NCBI GenBank assembly: GCA_023435025.1
Contig: JAEYSE010000070.1
Coordinates: forward strand, 1-17,324
Length of the DNA stretch: 17,324 nucleotides
Direction of reading: 5' to 3'
From: Bacillota bacterium
GTDB taxonomy: Bacteria > Bacillota > Clostridia > Christensenellales > CAG-138
Position numbers and translations under genes: made by a program. This document shows positions 8,729 to 15,552 of this stretch, in pieces. Under the pieces are notes generated by a model. That model saw nothing but the letters and a program-made list of their open reading frames with translations, did not search any database and was not told where the DNA came from. The first letter of the stretch is position 1. Every line of letters begins with the position of its first letter.

Positions 8729-9661
8729 TTAATCTTGCAGTACGCTCCTGACTTTTTCTGCAATATCTTCCGGCATGAGATGATAATGCTTGAGCAGCAG
8801 CGTGTAATTTTCTGCAGATCGTCCAAACGAATCATTGATGCCAAGCAACCGAATGGGAAGCCTGCTCGGCGAAAGTGCTTCGCACACTGCAGATCCCAGA
8901 CCGCCATAAATGTTATGTTCTTCAGCCGTAACAACACCTTTTACTCCTTCGCAATAGCTCCAGAGCGCATCCGTGTCCAACGGTTTTATGGTGCTCACAT
9001 TGACTACCCGCACCGAGATTCCTTCTGTTTCAAGAAGCTCTGCCGCCTGTACCGCATGGGAAACCATGATGCCGGAGGCAAATACCACAACATCCTTGCC
9101 GTCTCGGATTTTGTTCATCTTGCCAATGTGGTACTCCTGATTGGGGTCGGTATATACCGGCAGATCGATGCGGTTAATACGGATATAGCATGGGTGCTTA
9201 TCTTCGCCCATTGCTTTGACCATCTGCGCTGTTTCCACCGCGTCAACCGGGGAAAGCACCGTCATATGCGGCAAAACACGCATCAGGGCGATATCATCGA
9301 TGGACTGGTGTGTCTTGCCGTCGCCGTAGTCCGAAAGACCGGCTGAGGAACCGCAAACCTTGACATTCAGGCTGGGAATGCAAATGGAGGAACGAATCTG
9401 GTCGTATGCGCGGCCGGAAGTAAACACGGCAAACGAATTGATAAACGCCGTCTTTCCCGTAAGCGCGAGACCAGCAGCGACAGATGCCATGTTTTGCTCC
9501 GCAATACCCATCTGGAAATAGCGTTCCGGGTACGCATCTCCGAATAAATTGGACATGGTGGATTTGCCGAGATCCGCTTCCAGTACAACAACGTTCGGGT
9601 CATCAGCCCCAAGCCGCACCAAAGACTCTCCGTAAGCTGTTCTGCAATTTTTCATCTCCAT
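8729..9661 (-). CDS. Transketolase, C-terminal subunit (Pyr and C-terminal domains)
   Basis: Second half of a split thiamine-diphosphate transketolase that moves a two-carbon ketol unit between a ketose donor and an aldose acceptor. It has 310 residues. The Pyr domain includes the catalytic glutamate Glu55 in MGIAEQNM, which activates the thiazolium cofactor, preceded by DLGKSTM. The transketolase C-domain follows with SVRVVNVSTIKPLDTDAL. It starts 3 bp after the N-subunit stop, with GGAGG eight bases upstream, so both subunits are made together. The GntR gene begins 27 bp downstream. Split transketolases are common in Clostridia. One inside a catabolic locus usually has a dedicated substrate, not a pentose phosphate housekeeping role; that part is inference. 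Confidence 0.93.
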   Translation of the reverse strand: MEMKNCRTAYGESLVRLGADDPNVVVLEADLGKSTMSNLFGDAYPERYFQMGIAEQNMASVAAGLALTGKTAFINSFAVFTSGRAYDQIRSSICIPSLNVKVCGSSAGLSDYGDGKTHQSIDDIALMRVLPHMTVLSPVDAVETAQMVKAMGEDKHPCYIRINRIDLPVYTDPNQEYHIGKMNKIRDGKDVVVFASGIMVSHAVQAAELLETEGISVRVVNVSTIKPLDTDALWSYCEGVKGVVTAEEHNIYGGLGSAVCEALSPSRLPIRLLGINDSFGRSAENYTLLLKHYHLMPEDIAEKVRSVLQD

Positions 9662-9664
9662 GGG

Positions 9665-10516
9665 TTAAACCTCCGTTCTCATCTGCTCGATAGCAGCAAG
9701 AGCCTGTTGATATTCATCCTGATTCATTGCAGCGTTATGATACTTTGCAAGACCTTCCGCAAAGCAGAATCCCTTTCCCTTGACGGTTCGCGCAAGTATC
9801 ACGGTGGGGCACCCCTTCACCTGCGCCGCCGCATCAAGCGCTGTGAGTATCTGCTCCATATCGTGGCCGTCTATCTCGATCGCGTGCCAACCGAATGCGG
9901 TCCATTTTTCCTTCAAATCATGGATCGGGAGAACACGGTCGGTGGTATCCGTCGCCTGGACACCGTTGTAATCAACTATTGCGCAGAGGTTATCCGCTTT
10001 GTAAGCGGAAGCAGCCATTATCGCTTCCCAGACCTGGCCTTCGGATAGCTCGCCGTCACCCAGAATTGTAAATACTCTTGAAGTGCTTCCATCCAGTTTC
10101 AATCCCAACGCCATACCCAGGGAGACGGAGAGCCCCTGACCCAGGGAACCTGTTACCGCCTCAATACCCGGTGTCAAATCCATGTCAGGATGCCCCTGCA
10201 GAAGACCTCCCATGGATTTCACCTTATCAAGTTCACCGCGGTCCACATACCCGAGTTCCACAAGACACGCGTACTGCGCCAGCACGGCATGGCCCTTGCT
10301 GAAAATACAGCGGTCGCGCCGGGGATCCTTTGGATCGGGATAAACATGCATGTGTTTAAAGTACAAGCCGGCAGTAACATCCGCTACCGAACAACTTCCT
10401 CCAAGATGCCCAACCTTACCGGTGGGTATCATCTGAATAATATCTGCGCGAATATCGATGGCCCTTTTTCGGGCTTCCTGCAGATCGCTTTGTGAGTAAC
10501 CCATTAATCTCGCCAC
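9665..10516 (-). CDS. Transketolase, N-terminal subunit (ThDP-binding domain)
   Basis: PP domain half of the split transketolase, 283 residues. The thiamine-diphosphate motif is GDGELSEGQ (153-161) with the closing Asn184 in VDYNG. Conserved histidines appear in GHLGG (37), SKGH (76) and QGHPD (109). HDLKEKW-type and GHD segments follow later. The listed start is GTG (10516) with AGGAAA just upstream; an ATG four codons in (10504) is an alternative with a poorer site. It is the first gene of the catabolic-transporter cluster, behind a 455-bp AT-rich region with a TATAAT box at 10569-10574 and several palindromes. Confidence 0.93.
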   Translation of the reverse strand: MARLMGYSQSDLQEARKRAIDIRADIIQMIPTGKVGHLGGSCSVADVTAGLYFKHMHVYPDPKDPRRDRCIFSKGHAVLAQYACLVELGYVDRGELDKVKSMGGLLQGHPDMDLTPGIEAVTGSLGQGLSVSLGMALGLKLDGSTSRVFTILGDGELSEGQVWEAIMAASAYKADNLCAIVDYNGVQATDTTDRVLPIHDLKEKWTAFGWHAIEIDGHDMEQILTALDAAAQVKGCPTVILARTVKGKGFCFAEGLAKYHNAAMNQDEYQQALAAIEQMRTEV

Positions 10517-10568
10517 GCTTTCCTATTTTTATTTTGCTAAGCAAAATTTCAGCTTCTACAACCCCGTC

Positions 10569-10574
10569 ATTATA
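10569..10574 (-). promoter_or_regulatory. Candidate -10 box of the transketolase-transporter operon
   Basis: A perfect TATAAT on the minus strand lies 52 bp upstream of the GTG of the transketolase N subunit, a fitting distance for a short leader. The -35 at 17 bp spacing (ATATTT, 10597-10592) is poor, which suits a promoter controlled by a protein. That -35 area is covered by the palindrome at 10587-10605. Confidence 0.5.
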
Positions 10575-10586
10575 TAATCACATGTT

Positions 10587-10605
10587 ATAGTAAATATATT
10601 ACTAT
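10587..10605. promoter_or_regulatory. 19-bp palindrome overlapping the -35 region (candidate operator)
   Basis: ATAGTAA-ATATA-TTACTAT has perfect 7-bp arms and a 5-bp centre. It covers the -35 position of the promoter whose -10 is at 10569-10574. FadR-type GntR dimers bind inverted repeats of about this size, and the cluster itself encodes one. The palindrome is seen directly; the protein that binds is inferred. Confidence 0.5.
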
Positions 10606-10737
10606 CGCATCGTCGTTTACCCTCATTGTCCAAATCATAAGTCGTCATACCAATTTGCTTAAAAAACACCCTATCGCAATATTTGATTACGCAGGAGATC
10701 CATAATTCATACTTAGAGAAACAAATTGTTTGAGATA

Positions 10738-10756
10738 TGATGTAAGTCGTACATCA
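10738..10756. promoter_or_regulatory. 19-bp palindrome TGATGTA-N5-TACATCA
   Basis: Perfect 7-bp arms around AGTCG, the same 7-5-7 geometry as the palindrome at 10587-10605 but a different sequence. A 13-bp palindrome (10719-10731) lies 6 bp away. A related but imperfect element occurs upstream of the kinase at 12386-12403. Probably a regulator-binding site; which regulator is unknown. Confidence 0.45.
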
Positions 10757-10848
10757 AGTGAGTAACGGCCTATGGTTGATTTCTCGTCATCCGGAACGCG
10801 AGTTCGCCATATATAAAGCATAGTATCGTGTTATGTTTTTATGATGAG

Positions 10849-10901
10849 CTGCCGCATGATTTCCCGTACAATATGAACACCAAAGAAAGGCCATGCGGCA
10901 G
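10849..10901 (-). other. 10-bp stem-loop downstream of the sugar kinase
   Basis: CTGCCGCATG (10849-10858) is complementary to CATGCGGCAG (10892-10901) across a 33-nt loop. It lies 70 bp downstream of the kinase stop on the minus strand. No T-run follows on either strand, so it may be a weak transcript end, an mRNA stabiliser or a widely spaced binding site. Confidence 0.4.
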
Positions 10902-10971
10902 TGTAATGTCGCGAAAAGCCGGTTACCGCTCGTTTTATGTAATCGTTTCCTGCGCGTACTTACGTATCACT

Positions 10972-12045
10972 TTACCGTTTGACTCGCGCGTTACCCTGGT
11001 AAATGCTCCAGATTTGCTCTTCGTCCGCAGGCGTAGCATAATCCGTATGCAGTGTTACCACCAGTGCACCGGATGCCCAGCCGTACTGTAGCCATTTTGC
11101 GGGCTCCCAGCCTTTGAGTATGCCGTACAACAGACCGCTGACAAATCCATCGCCGCCGCCGATACGGTCAAGCACGGGAATATTGCGGGGTTCTTCCAAA
11201 TACCATTTCCCATCCACATGCAGTATAGCGCCCCACAAATTATCGTTTGCGCTGACCACTTCGCGAAGGGTGGTAGCAAATACGCTGGCATTCGGATACT
11301 GCTTTTTGACCTCTTCGATCATGCCCTTGAAACTGTCCGTTTTCGCGCCTAAGTCCTTACCGCCCGCTTCCGGGCCATGTACACCCAGCGCGAGCTGGAA
11401 GTCTTCTTCATTGCCCACAAGAATATCGGCAATGGACGCAAGTTCCGCAAATGCTGCCCGCAGCTCGGCTTCGCGGGTTTTCCAGAACGAAGCCCTGTAA
11501 TTCAGGTCAAAGCTAATGAGAGAACCCGCCGCTTTTGCGGAGTGAGCGCAATCCAGGCAAAATCGAATTGTTTGGGGGGACATCGCCGCAAAAAGACCGG
11601 ACATATGGAGTATCTGTACGCCTTCCTGCACAAATATCCGATCGAGATCAAAATCCTTAGCGTCCAATGTGCGCCCGACTTCTCCCGCACGGTCGTTCCA
11701 GACACGCGCGCCACGCAGGCCGTAACCGGCATCGGCCACATTGATCTGATGACGGTACCCCCACGGCCCGCCTTGGGGGACCTCAGGGCCTTCAAAATCG
11801 ATATTTCTCGAGCGCAGCTCGGATTTAATAAATTCAGCCAGCGGGCTACCCTTCACGAAGGTTGTGAGAACCTTTGTCTTTAACCCAAGTGCGGCGGAAA
11901 CGCCCAAAACGTTGCTTTCAGCGCTGTTGGCCTGCAGCAGGTATTCGCGGCTCACGTGTACGGGCTGTCTGTCCTTGGGTGTAATACGTAATCCCATACT
12001 TGTGGGAACCATAAGGCTATATTTGCACCCTTCTTTTAACTGCAT
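10972..12045 (-). CDS. PfkB-family carbohydrate kinase, 2-keto-3-deoxygluconate kinase-like
   Basis: ATP-dependent ribokinase-family kinase that probably phosphorylates a keto or keto-deoxy sugar acid in the cytoplasm. The chosen ATG (12045) follows GAGGGG nine bases upstream; an ATG eight codons earlier (12069) has no ribosome site. It has 357 residues. Seen are SAESNVLGVSAALGLKT (41-57) in the N-terminal substrate region, ISFDLNYRASFW typical of KDG kinases, GNEEDF, and the PfkB signature DRIGGGDG (293-300) with catalytic base Asp299. It stands apart from both neighbours by 455 and 501 bp, so it is likely its own transcription unit. Substrates other than KDG are possible, since no KDPG aldolase is in view. 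Confidence 0.85.
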   Translation of the reverse strand: MQLKEGCKYSLMVPTSMGLRITPKDRQPVHVSREYLLQANSAESNVLGVSAALGLKTKVLTTFVKGSPLAEFIKSELRSRNIDFEGPEVPQGGPWGYRHQINVADAGYGLRGARVWNDRAGEVGRTLDAKDFDLDRIFVQEGVQILHMSGLFAAMSPQTIRFCLDCAHSAKAAGSLISFDLNYRASFWKTREAELRAAFAELASIADILVGNEEDFQLALGVHGPEAGGKDLGAKTDSFKGMIEEVKKQYPNASVFATTLREVVSANDNLWGAILHVDGKWYLEEPRNIPVLDRIGGGDGFVSGLLYGILKGWEPAKWLQYGWASGALVVTLHTDYATPADEEQIWSIYQGNARVKR

Positions 12046-12342
12046 TGTTTCGCACCCCTCTTTTATCATCTACAAAAGCTATGGCTCAAACGTTGCGAAA
12101 GAGGCTCTCATCCGCTGAGAATACATCGCCTGTAACGACCGCCGGTTTCAATCTGAACCGACACTGGTACTTCCGCAAGCACCTATAACGTTCATATTTC
12201 GGATAATGTTGTCTTTGGGTTTTTCTGGATAACTGATTTCATATTTTGTTATCCGCAGTTTATGCCAATGGATGATCTGGACATTCTGACGACTGGCTCT
12301 TGAGCGAAACACGATTCTGCAAAGCCGCGAAGTGTATAATTA

Positions 12343-12372
12343 ATGCTAGCTGAATTGTACGCCCGTTGTCAA
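12343..12372 (-). promoter_or_regulatory. Candidate promoter of the sugar kinase
   Basis: Minus strand: consensus -35 TTGACA (12372-12367), 18-bp spacer, -10 TAGCAT (12348-12343, 4 of 6 consensus). An imperfect palindrome lies 13 bp upstream of the -35. The distance to the kinase start is about 300 bp, long for a plain leader. Confidence 0.4.
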
Positions 12373-12464
12373 TACGTATGACGCCTGATGAAATGTCGTA
12401 TCATGCGAAAACCGATATGCTATCTTGCTTTTTTCTATGACTAACTTGTTATTTTTTGAACAAT

Positions 12465-12500
12465 CGCGCCGCAATCCCGTTTCATTTCGATTGCGGCGCG
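12465..12500 (-). terminator. Hairpin downstream of the KduD-like SDR, likely terminator
   Basis: A perfect 12-bp GC-rich stem, CGCGCCGCAATC (12465-12476) with GATTGCGGCGCG (12489-12500), and a 12-nt loop. It begins about 47 bp after the SDR stop on the minus strand. The following RNA is AUUGUUC, a weak U-tract, so termination may be partial; the stem strength and position still favour a terminator. Confidence 0.55.
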
Positions 12501-12546
12501 GCAAATAAAAGATGCACTATTTTACTTATATTCCAAACACAGGATA

Positions 12547-13371
12547 TTACTGTTCTGTATTACGATATGCGGAGTCATAATCCCACGGCATACCACCGCA
12601 GAGGCAGCCGCCGTCCACAACATAATTGCAGCCTGACATGTAGCTCGATGAATCCGAAGCGAGTAACACCATAATTCCCAGGAGTTCGTCCGGATAGCCT
12701 GGCCTGCGCATGGCAATTCTGTCTCTGAGGTAATCGCCGCGCGTTGGGTGATCCCACGTAACCTGCGTCAATGGCGTAAGGATGTGTCCCGGTGAAACGG
12801 CGTTGGCACGAATGCCCCACTCCGCCCATTCCACCGCCATCGACCGCGTGAGGGCCACGACACCGCTCTTTGTCGCGCCATAAACACTGCATCCACCCAG
12901 CATTGCCGTTGCATTGTGAGAGCCGACATTGATAATGCTTCCGCTGTGTGCTTTCATCATGGCGGGAACCACTGCTTGCGTTACAAGGAAAACGCTTTTG
13001 AGATTAATATCCATAATCTTGTCATAGGTATCCTCTTTTACATCAAGAAATCCCTCGCGCTTATTGATGCCGGCGACATTAACCAATACATCGATCCTGC
13101 CAAATCTCTCGAGTATTGCGTCAACCGAAGCCTGTATGCTCTCCTTATTGGAAACATCCATGATATACGACTCCGCCCTACCGCCTTCTGCGAGGATTTC
13201 GTCCTTAAGCAATGCAAGACCCTTTTCACTGACATCGCAATTGCACAGAATAGCGCCAACTCCCGCCATACCTTTTGACAACGCAGCGCCAATGCCGCCC
13301 GCAGCGCCGGTCATTACAACAATTTTATCCTCAAGAGAAAACAACTTTTTTAAATTAGCTTCTACTGACAT
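12547..13371 (-). CDS. SDR-family oxidoreductase, KduD / gluconate 5-dehydrogenase-like
   Basis: Short-chain dehydrogenase that probably interconverts a hydroxyl and a ketone of a sugar acid with NAD(H). The ATG at 13371 has AGGAGT eight bases upstream and gives 274 residues. The longer frame to 13455 adds 28 residues of non-SDR sequence with no site. Motifs: TGAAGGIG (21-28), Asp45 for NAD, NVAG (97-100, a variant of NNAG), Asn122, and Ser150-Tyr163-Lys167. The GINKREGFLDVKEDTYDKIMD segment resembles KduD and IdnO-type enzymes. The C-terminal tail after VVDGG is long (about 20 residues), as in some gluconate dehydrogenases. It is transcribed away from the plus-strand SDR and ends at the 12465-12500 hairpin. 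Confidence 0.88.
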   Translation of the reverse strand: MSVEANLKKLFSLEDKIVVMTGAAGGIGAALSKGMAGVGAILCNCDVSEKGLALLKDEILAEGGRAESYIMDVSNKESIQASVDAILERFGRIDVLVNVAGINKREGFLDVKEDTYDKIMDINLKSVFLVTQAVVPAMMKAHSGSIINVGSHNATAMLGGCSVYGATKSGVVALTRSMAVEWAEWGIRANAVSPGHILTPLTQVTWDHPTRGDYLRDRIAMRRPGYPDELLGIMVLLASDSSSYMSGCNYVVDGGCLCGGMPWDYDSAYRNTEQ

Positions 13372-13509
13372 AGTATTCCACTCCTGTTCTTTTTCGCTGA
13401 TATAGATATTCGTGCATTTTTCCTGTTTTGGATGCAAAACCATATAGAGCAGCAAGCCGATATTTTACGGCGGCCTGGTCCGTCAACGTTTTACAACAAT
13501 GACAATGTA

Positions 13510-13522
13510 TCCCAAATTGGGA
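13510..13522. promoter_or_regulatory. 13-bp palindrome in the divergent SDR region (candidate operator)
   Basis: TCCCAA-A-TTGGGA, with perfect 6-bp arms, lies between the divergent SDR genes. Its CAAATTG core and 6-1-6 geometry match the palindrome at 10719-10731. A binding protein is inferred, not shown. Confidence 0.4.
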
Positions 13523-13568
13523 ACCTTCATGTTTTCCTATATTGCGTTTTTTGTTTGCTTTAAACCGC

Positions 13569-13644
13569 TATCGTATCCACGCTTATTGAGTTTTGTACAG
13601 TTGCATTGTATAGTTCGTTTAGATCGCAACCATATCGTATGCAC
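13569..13644 (+). repeat. Direct repeat TATCGTATNCAC flanking the plus-strand promoter
   Basis: TATCGTATCCAC (13569-13580) and TATCGTATGCAC (13633-13644) match at 11 of 12 positions and lie 64 bp apart. One copy lies just upstream of the -35 and the other just downstream of the expected start of transcription. Direct repeats of this kind suit an AraC-type protein, and one is encoded at 14486-15337. Confidence 0.5.
13586..13614 (+). promoter_or_regulatory. Candidate promoter of the plus-strand SDR
   Basis: -35 TTGAGT (13586-13591), 17-bp spacer, -10 TATAGT (13609-13614). The gene starts at 13699, giving a leader of about 80 nt. Confidence 0.5.
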
Positions 13645-13698
13645 AACAGCCATTTCGTGTCAACCTTTTTTTCTCGAGGGGAGGAATCATAAAGAAAT

Positions 13699-14460
13699 AT
13701 GAATGGTATATCAGGCAAAATCGCTATCGTCACAGGTGGATCCCGCGGCATAGGCAAAGGGATATGCGAGCGGTTGGCTGCCGAGGGGGCGAGACTGGTC
13801 ATTATCAGCATGAACAAAGTCACCGCTGAAGCCACTGCTGCAGAATTGGGCGCAGAAGCTTATCTTGCCGATCTTCGGAGCGTTGAACAGATCGATGCCG
13901 CGATGAAATATGTATTCGAAAAGTATGGCAGCATTGATATTCTGGTAAATAATGCTGGGGTTCAAATTCGTGAATGGGCTACCGAATTTGAAGAAAAAAA
14001 GTTTGATGAACTTATGGACTTGAACCTTAAGGCTTATTATTTTGCCTCAAGAGCCGCGGCAAGGTACATGAAGCAGCAGGCGCAGGGCGGTTCCATCGTA
14101 TGTATCTCCTCGACAAATTCAACCCGTTTTACATCCCGCCGCTCTCCGTACAACATCTCCAAAGCGGCAGTAAACGCTATGGTTGGCACTCTCGCCGTGG
14201 AATGGAGCCGCTATAACATTCGGATCAATGCAGTAGCGCCCGGGTATGTCTATACCGATATGGTCCAAAAAGGTATCGACGAAGGCATCATTGATATGGA
14301 GACCAATTTCAAGGTCATCCCGATGAAGCGCTTCCTGCGTTTGGAGGAAATCGCCAGCGGCGTATGCTTCCTTGCATCAAGCGAAGCAAGCGGAATTACA
14401 GGGCAGACGCTGTTTATCGACGCCGGCTGGAGTCAATGCGGCCTCCCCGAAGATAAATAA
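13699..14460 (+). CDS. SDR-family oxidoreductase (plus strand)
   Basis: Short-chain dehydrogenase of 253 residues. Cofactor motif TGGSRGIG (12-19) with Arg16, and no acidic residue at the end of the second strand (LVIISMNK), which points to NADP(H), unlike the other two SDRs here. Further motifs are NNAG (84-87), Asn in DLNLKAY, and Ser138-Tyr151-Lys155 (YNISK). The PGYVYTDM loop and the C-terminal FIDAGW match the family. The ATG follows GGGGAGGA with a long 14-base spacing; a stop codon just upstream rules out an earlier start. It ends 25 bp before the convergent AraC gene. A gluconate 5-dehydrogenase or similar sugar-acid reductase is likely; the substrate is not readable. Confidence 0.9.
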   Translation: MNGISGKIAIVTGGSRGIGKGICERLAAEGARLVIISMNKVTAEATAAELGAEAYLADLRSVEQIDAAMKYVFEKYGSIDILVNNAGVQIREWATEFEEKKFDELMDLNLKAYYFASRAAARYMKQQAQGGSIVCISSTNSTRFTSRRSPYNISKAAVNAMVGTLAVEWSRYNIRINAVAPGYVYTDMVQKGIDEGIIDMETNFKVIPMKRFLRLEEIASGVCFLASSEASGITGQTLFIDAGWSQCGLPEDK

Positions 14461-14485
14461 TTTATAGGCTGCAGTATCGGTGGAA

Positions 14486-15337
14486 TTATGCCTTCGCCGC
14501 CAGCTGCAGTCTTTCCCTGTACTCCTCCGGATTACATCCGGTGTGCCGCTTAAACGTTTTGTAAAAGTGACTGTAGTTGCCAAAGCCGGATTGCTCCGCT
14601 ACTTTTTTGATAGGCACGGAGCGTTTGAGCAGACCGGTTGCCATATCGATTCGCTTTTCCTGTATATAGCTGCTTATTGTTTTATTGGTGGCTTCTTTAA
14701 ACAGGTGGCAGAGGTAACACTCGCTGTAATTGATCTCCTTGGCAAGTGTCGAGAGGGAAATCTTATCAGCTAAATGCTCGTTGATGTAATTGATGATCTG
14801 TGTCACGATCGTCAATCCCCGGGATGCAGAACTGTCGCAGTGGATGCCTGAGAAGCAGTCGCCATAAGCATAGGCCATCAATTGGTGGATTATTGCCTTG
14901 ATGAGAATATCCTGCCCACTATTGAGATGAACCGCCCGGTATTCATCGAGAAGCCGCTGATATTTTGGGAATTCCTTTTCGTCCGTGGAATGAACAGGAA
15001 AATACCCTTTATGGAAAATATCCAGCAGATTGGAATTATGCGTGCTGTAAGTGATGAGCAGTTCCGGGTTTACGTGGGCGACAAAGCACTCATCCTGGCT
15101 TGCGCCAGGAATGAGCATGTGAGGCAAAAACATATCCACAATAACGATGTCCCCGCGCCGAATGCTGTGCTCCTTACCGTCAATCATAAATGTGCCCTTG
15201 TTACCCAAGTATACAAAAAACTCGTAGAAGTCATGGTAATGCGGGCAGCTCGCAGGCTCATTGGCACTGTTGTGAACCTCGCCGCCGCAGTCACCGGAAA
15301 ATATATTTGTCTTTGAAAGGAAAATGGCATTGTCCAT
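14486..15337 (-). CDS. AraC-family transcriptional regulator with cupin sensor domain
   Basis: DNA-binding regulator that probably senses a sugar or sugar acid through its N-terminal cupin domain and activates nearby genes. It has 283 residues from ATG 15337, chosen because GGGGG lies 8-9 bases upstream; the GTG at 15355 lacks a site. The cupin part shows CPHYHDFYEFF (31-41), then GDIVIVDMFLPHML. The C-terminal 100 residues hold two helix-turn-helix units: ISLSTLAKEINYSECYLCHLF, then VAEQSGFGNYSHFYKTFKRHTG ending in the family P-x-x-Y-R signature (NPEEYRERL). It is divergent from the aldolase operon and convergent with the SDR. Its likely targets are the promoters at 13586-13614 and near 15487-15515. 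Confidence 0.92.
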   Translation of the reverse strand: MDNAIFLSKTNIFSGDCGGEVHNSANEPASCPHYHDFYEFFVYLGNKGTFMIDGKEHSIRRGDIVIVDMFLPHMLIPGASQDECFVAHVNPELLITYSTHNSNLLDIFHKGYFPVHSTDEKEFPKYQRLLDEYRAVHLNSGQDILIKAIIHQLMAYAYGDCFSGIHCDSSASRGLTIVTQIINYINEHLADKISLSTLAKEINYSECYLCHLFKEATNKTISSYIQEKRIDMATGLLKRSVPIKKVAEQSGFGNYSHFYKTFKRHTGCNPEEYRERLQLAAKA

Positions 15338-15552
15338 TATCAGGGCCCCCTTCACCGAGTTGGCTTTTTCGCAAATCCCGTCCCATTAAAACGTCGGCGC
15401 ACACCCGAAAAGACGCGCAACCCAAACTGTTTTTCACTGACGTAGCAAGATATGAAATATACAAACGCCTTATTTTGCACACCAATATTATGTCATATAC
15501 AAGTCATGACATCAATAGGCTACCCATCAACTAATCACAGGAGGTTTTGATA
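15338..15552. promoter_or_regulatory. Divergent promoter region between araC-type gene and aldolase operon
   Basis: 215 bp. On the minus strand, -35 TTGATG (15515-15510), 17-bp spacer and -10 CATAAT (15492-15487) suit the AraC gene. On the plus strand, TTTGCA-16-TATACA, ending near 15501, is a weaker candidate for the aldolase operon and overlaps it. An inverted repeat ATGTCA/TGACAT (15490-15495 with 15507-15512) and a GTCAT direct repeat 12 bp apart lie in the overlap. Confidence 0.45.

Larger units (their letters stand above)
10517..10971. other. AT-rich regulatory region upstream of the transketolase cluster
   Basis: 455 bp with no supported gene. It contains a TATAAT box and palindrome near the transketolase start, a 6-1-6 palindrome AAACAAATTGTTT at 10719-10731, a 7-5-7 palindrome at 10738-10756, a direct repeat TAAGTCGT (10638-10645 and 10743-10750, 105 bp apart), and a wide 10-bp stem-loop at 10849-10901 nearer the kinase end. 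The region must hold the end of the kinase transcript and the promoter of the transketolase cluster. Confidence 0.7.
12046..12546. other. Non-coding region upstream of the kinase
   Basis: 501 bp without a supported gene. It holds a bulged hairpin at 12143-12160 (CGGTTTCA/TGAACCG), an inverted repeat GGATAAC/GTTATCC at 12227-12254 with a 14-nt loop, a candidate minus-strand promoter at 12343-12372, an imperfect palindrome at 12386-12403, and the hairpin after the upstream SDR at 12465-12500. If the promoter is right, the kinase mRNA has a structured leader of about 300 nt. Confidence 0.6.
13372..13698. other. Divergent regulatory region between two SDR genes
   Basis: 327 bp carrying the ribosome site and promoter of both divergent SDR genes. 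It contains a 13-bp palindrome TCCCAAATTGGGA (13510-13522), a plus-strand promoter at 13586-13614 and a near-identical direct repeat flanking that promoter (13569-13580 and 13633-13644). The palindrome shares the CAAATTG core with AAACAAATTGTTT at 10719-10731. No clear minus-strand promoter was picked out. Confidence 0.6.

Noticed and set aside
10828..11091. 87-residue plus-strand frame at the end of the kinase gene
   Set aside because: It overlaps the kinase coding region, has no ribosome site and no recognisable motif.
12547..13455. Longer start for the KduD-like SDR
   Set aside because: The extra 28 residues do not look like an SDR N-terminus, and the ATG at 13371 has a good AGGAGT site.
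14461..14485. Bidirectional terminator between the SDR and the AraC gene
   Set aside because: The 25-bp gap has no stem; the CTGCAG repeats nearby are each self-complementary and do not form a terminator-like hairpin.
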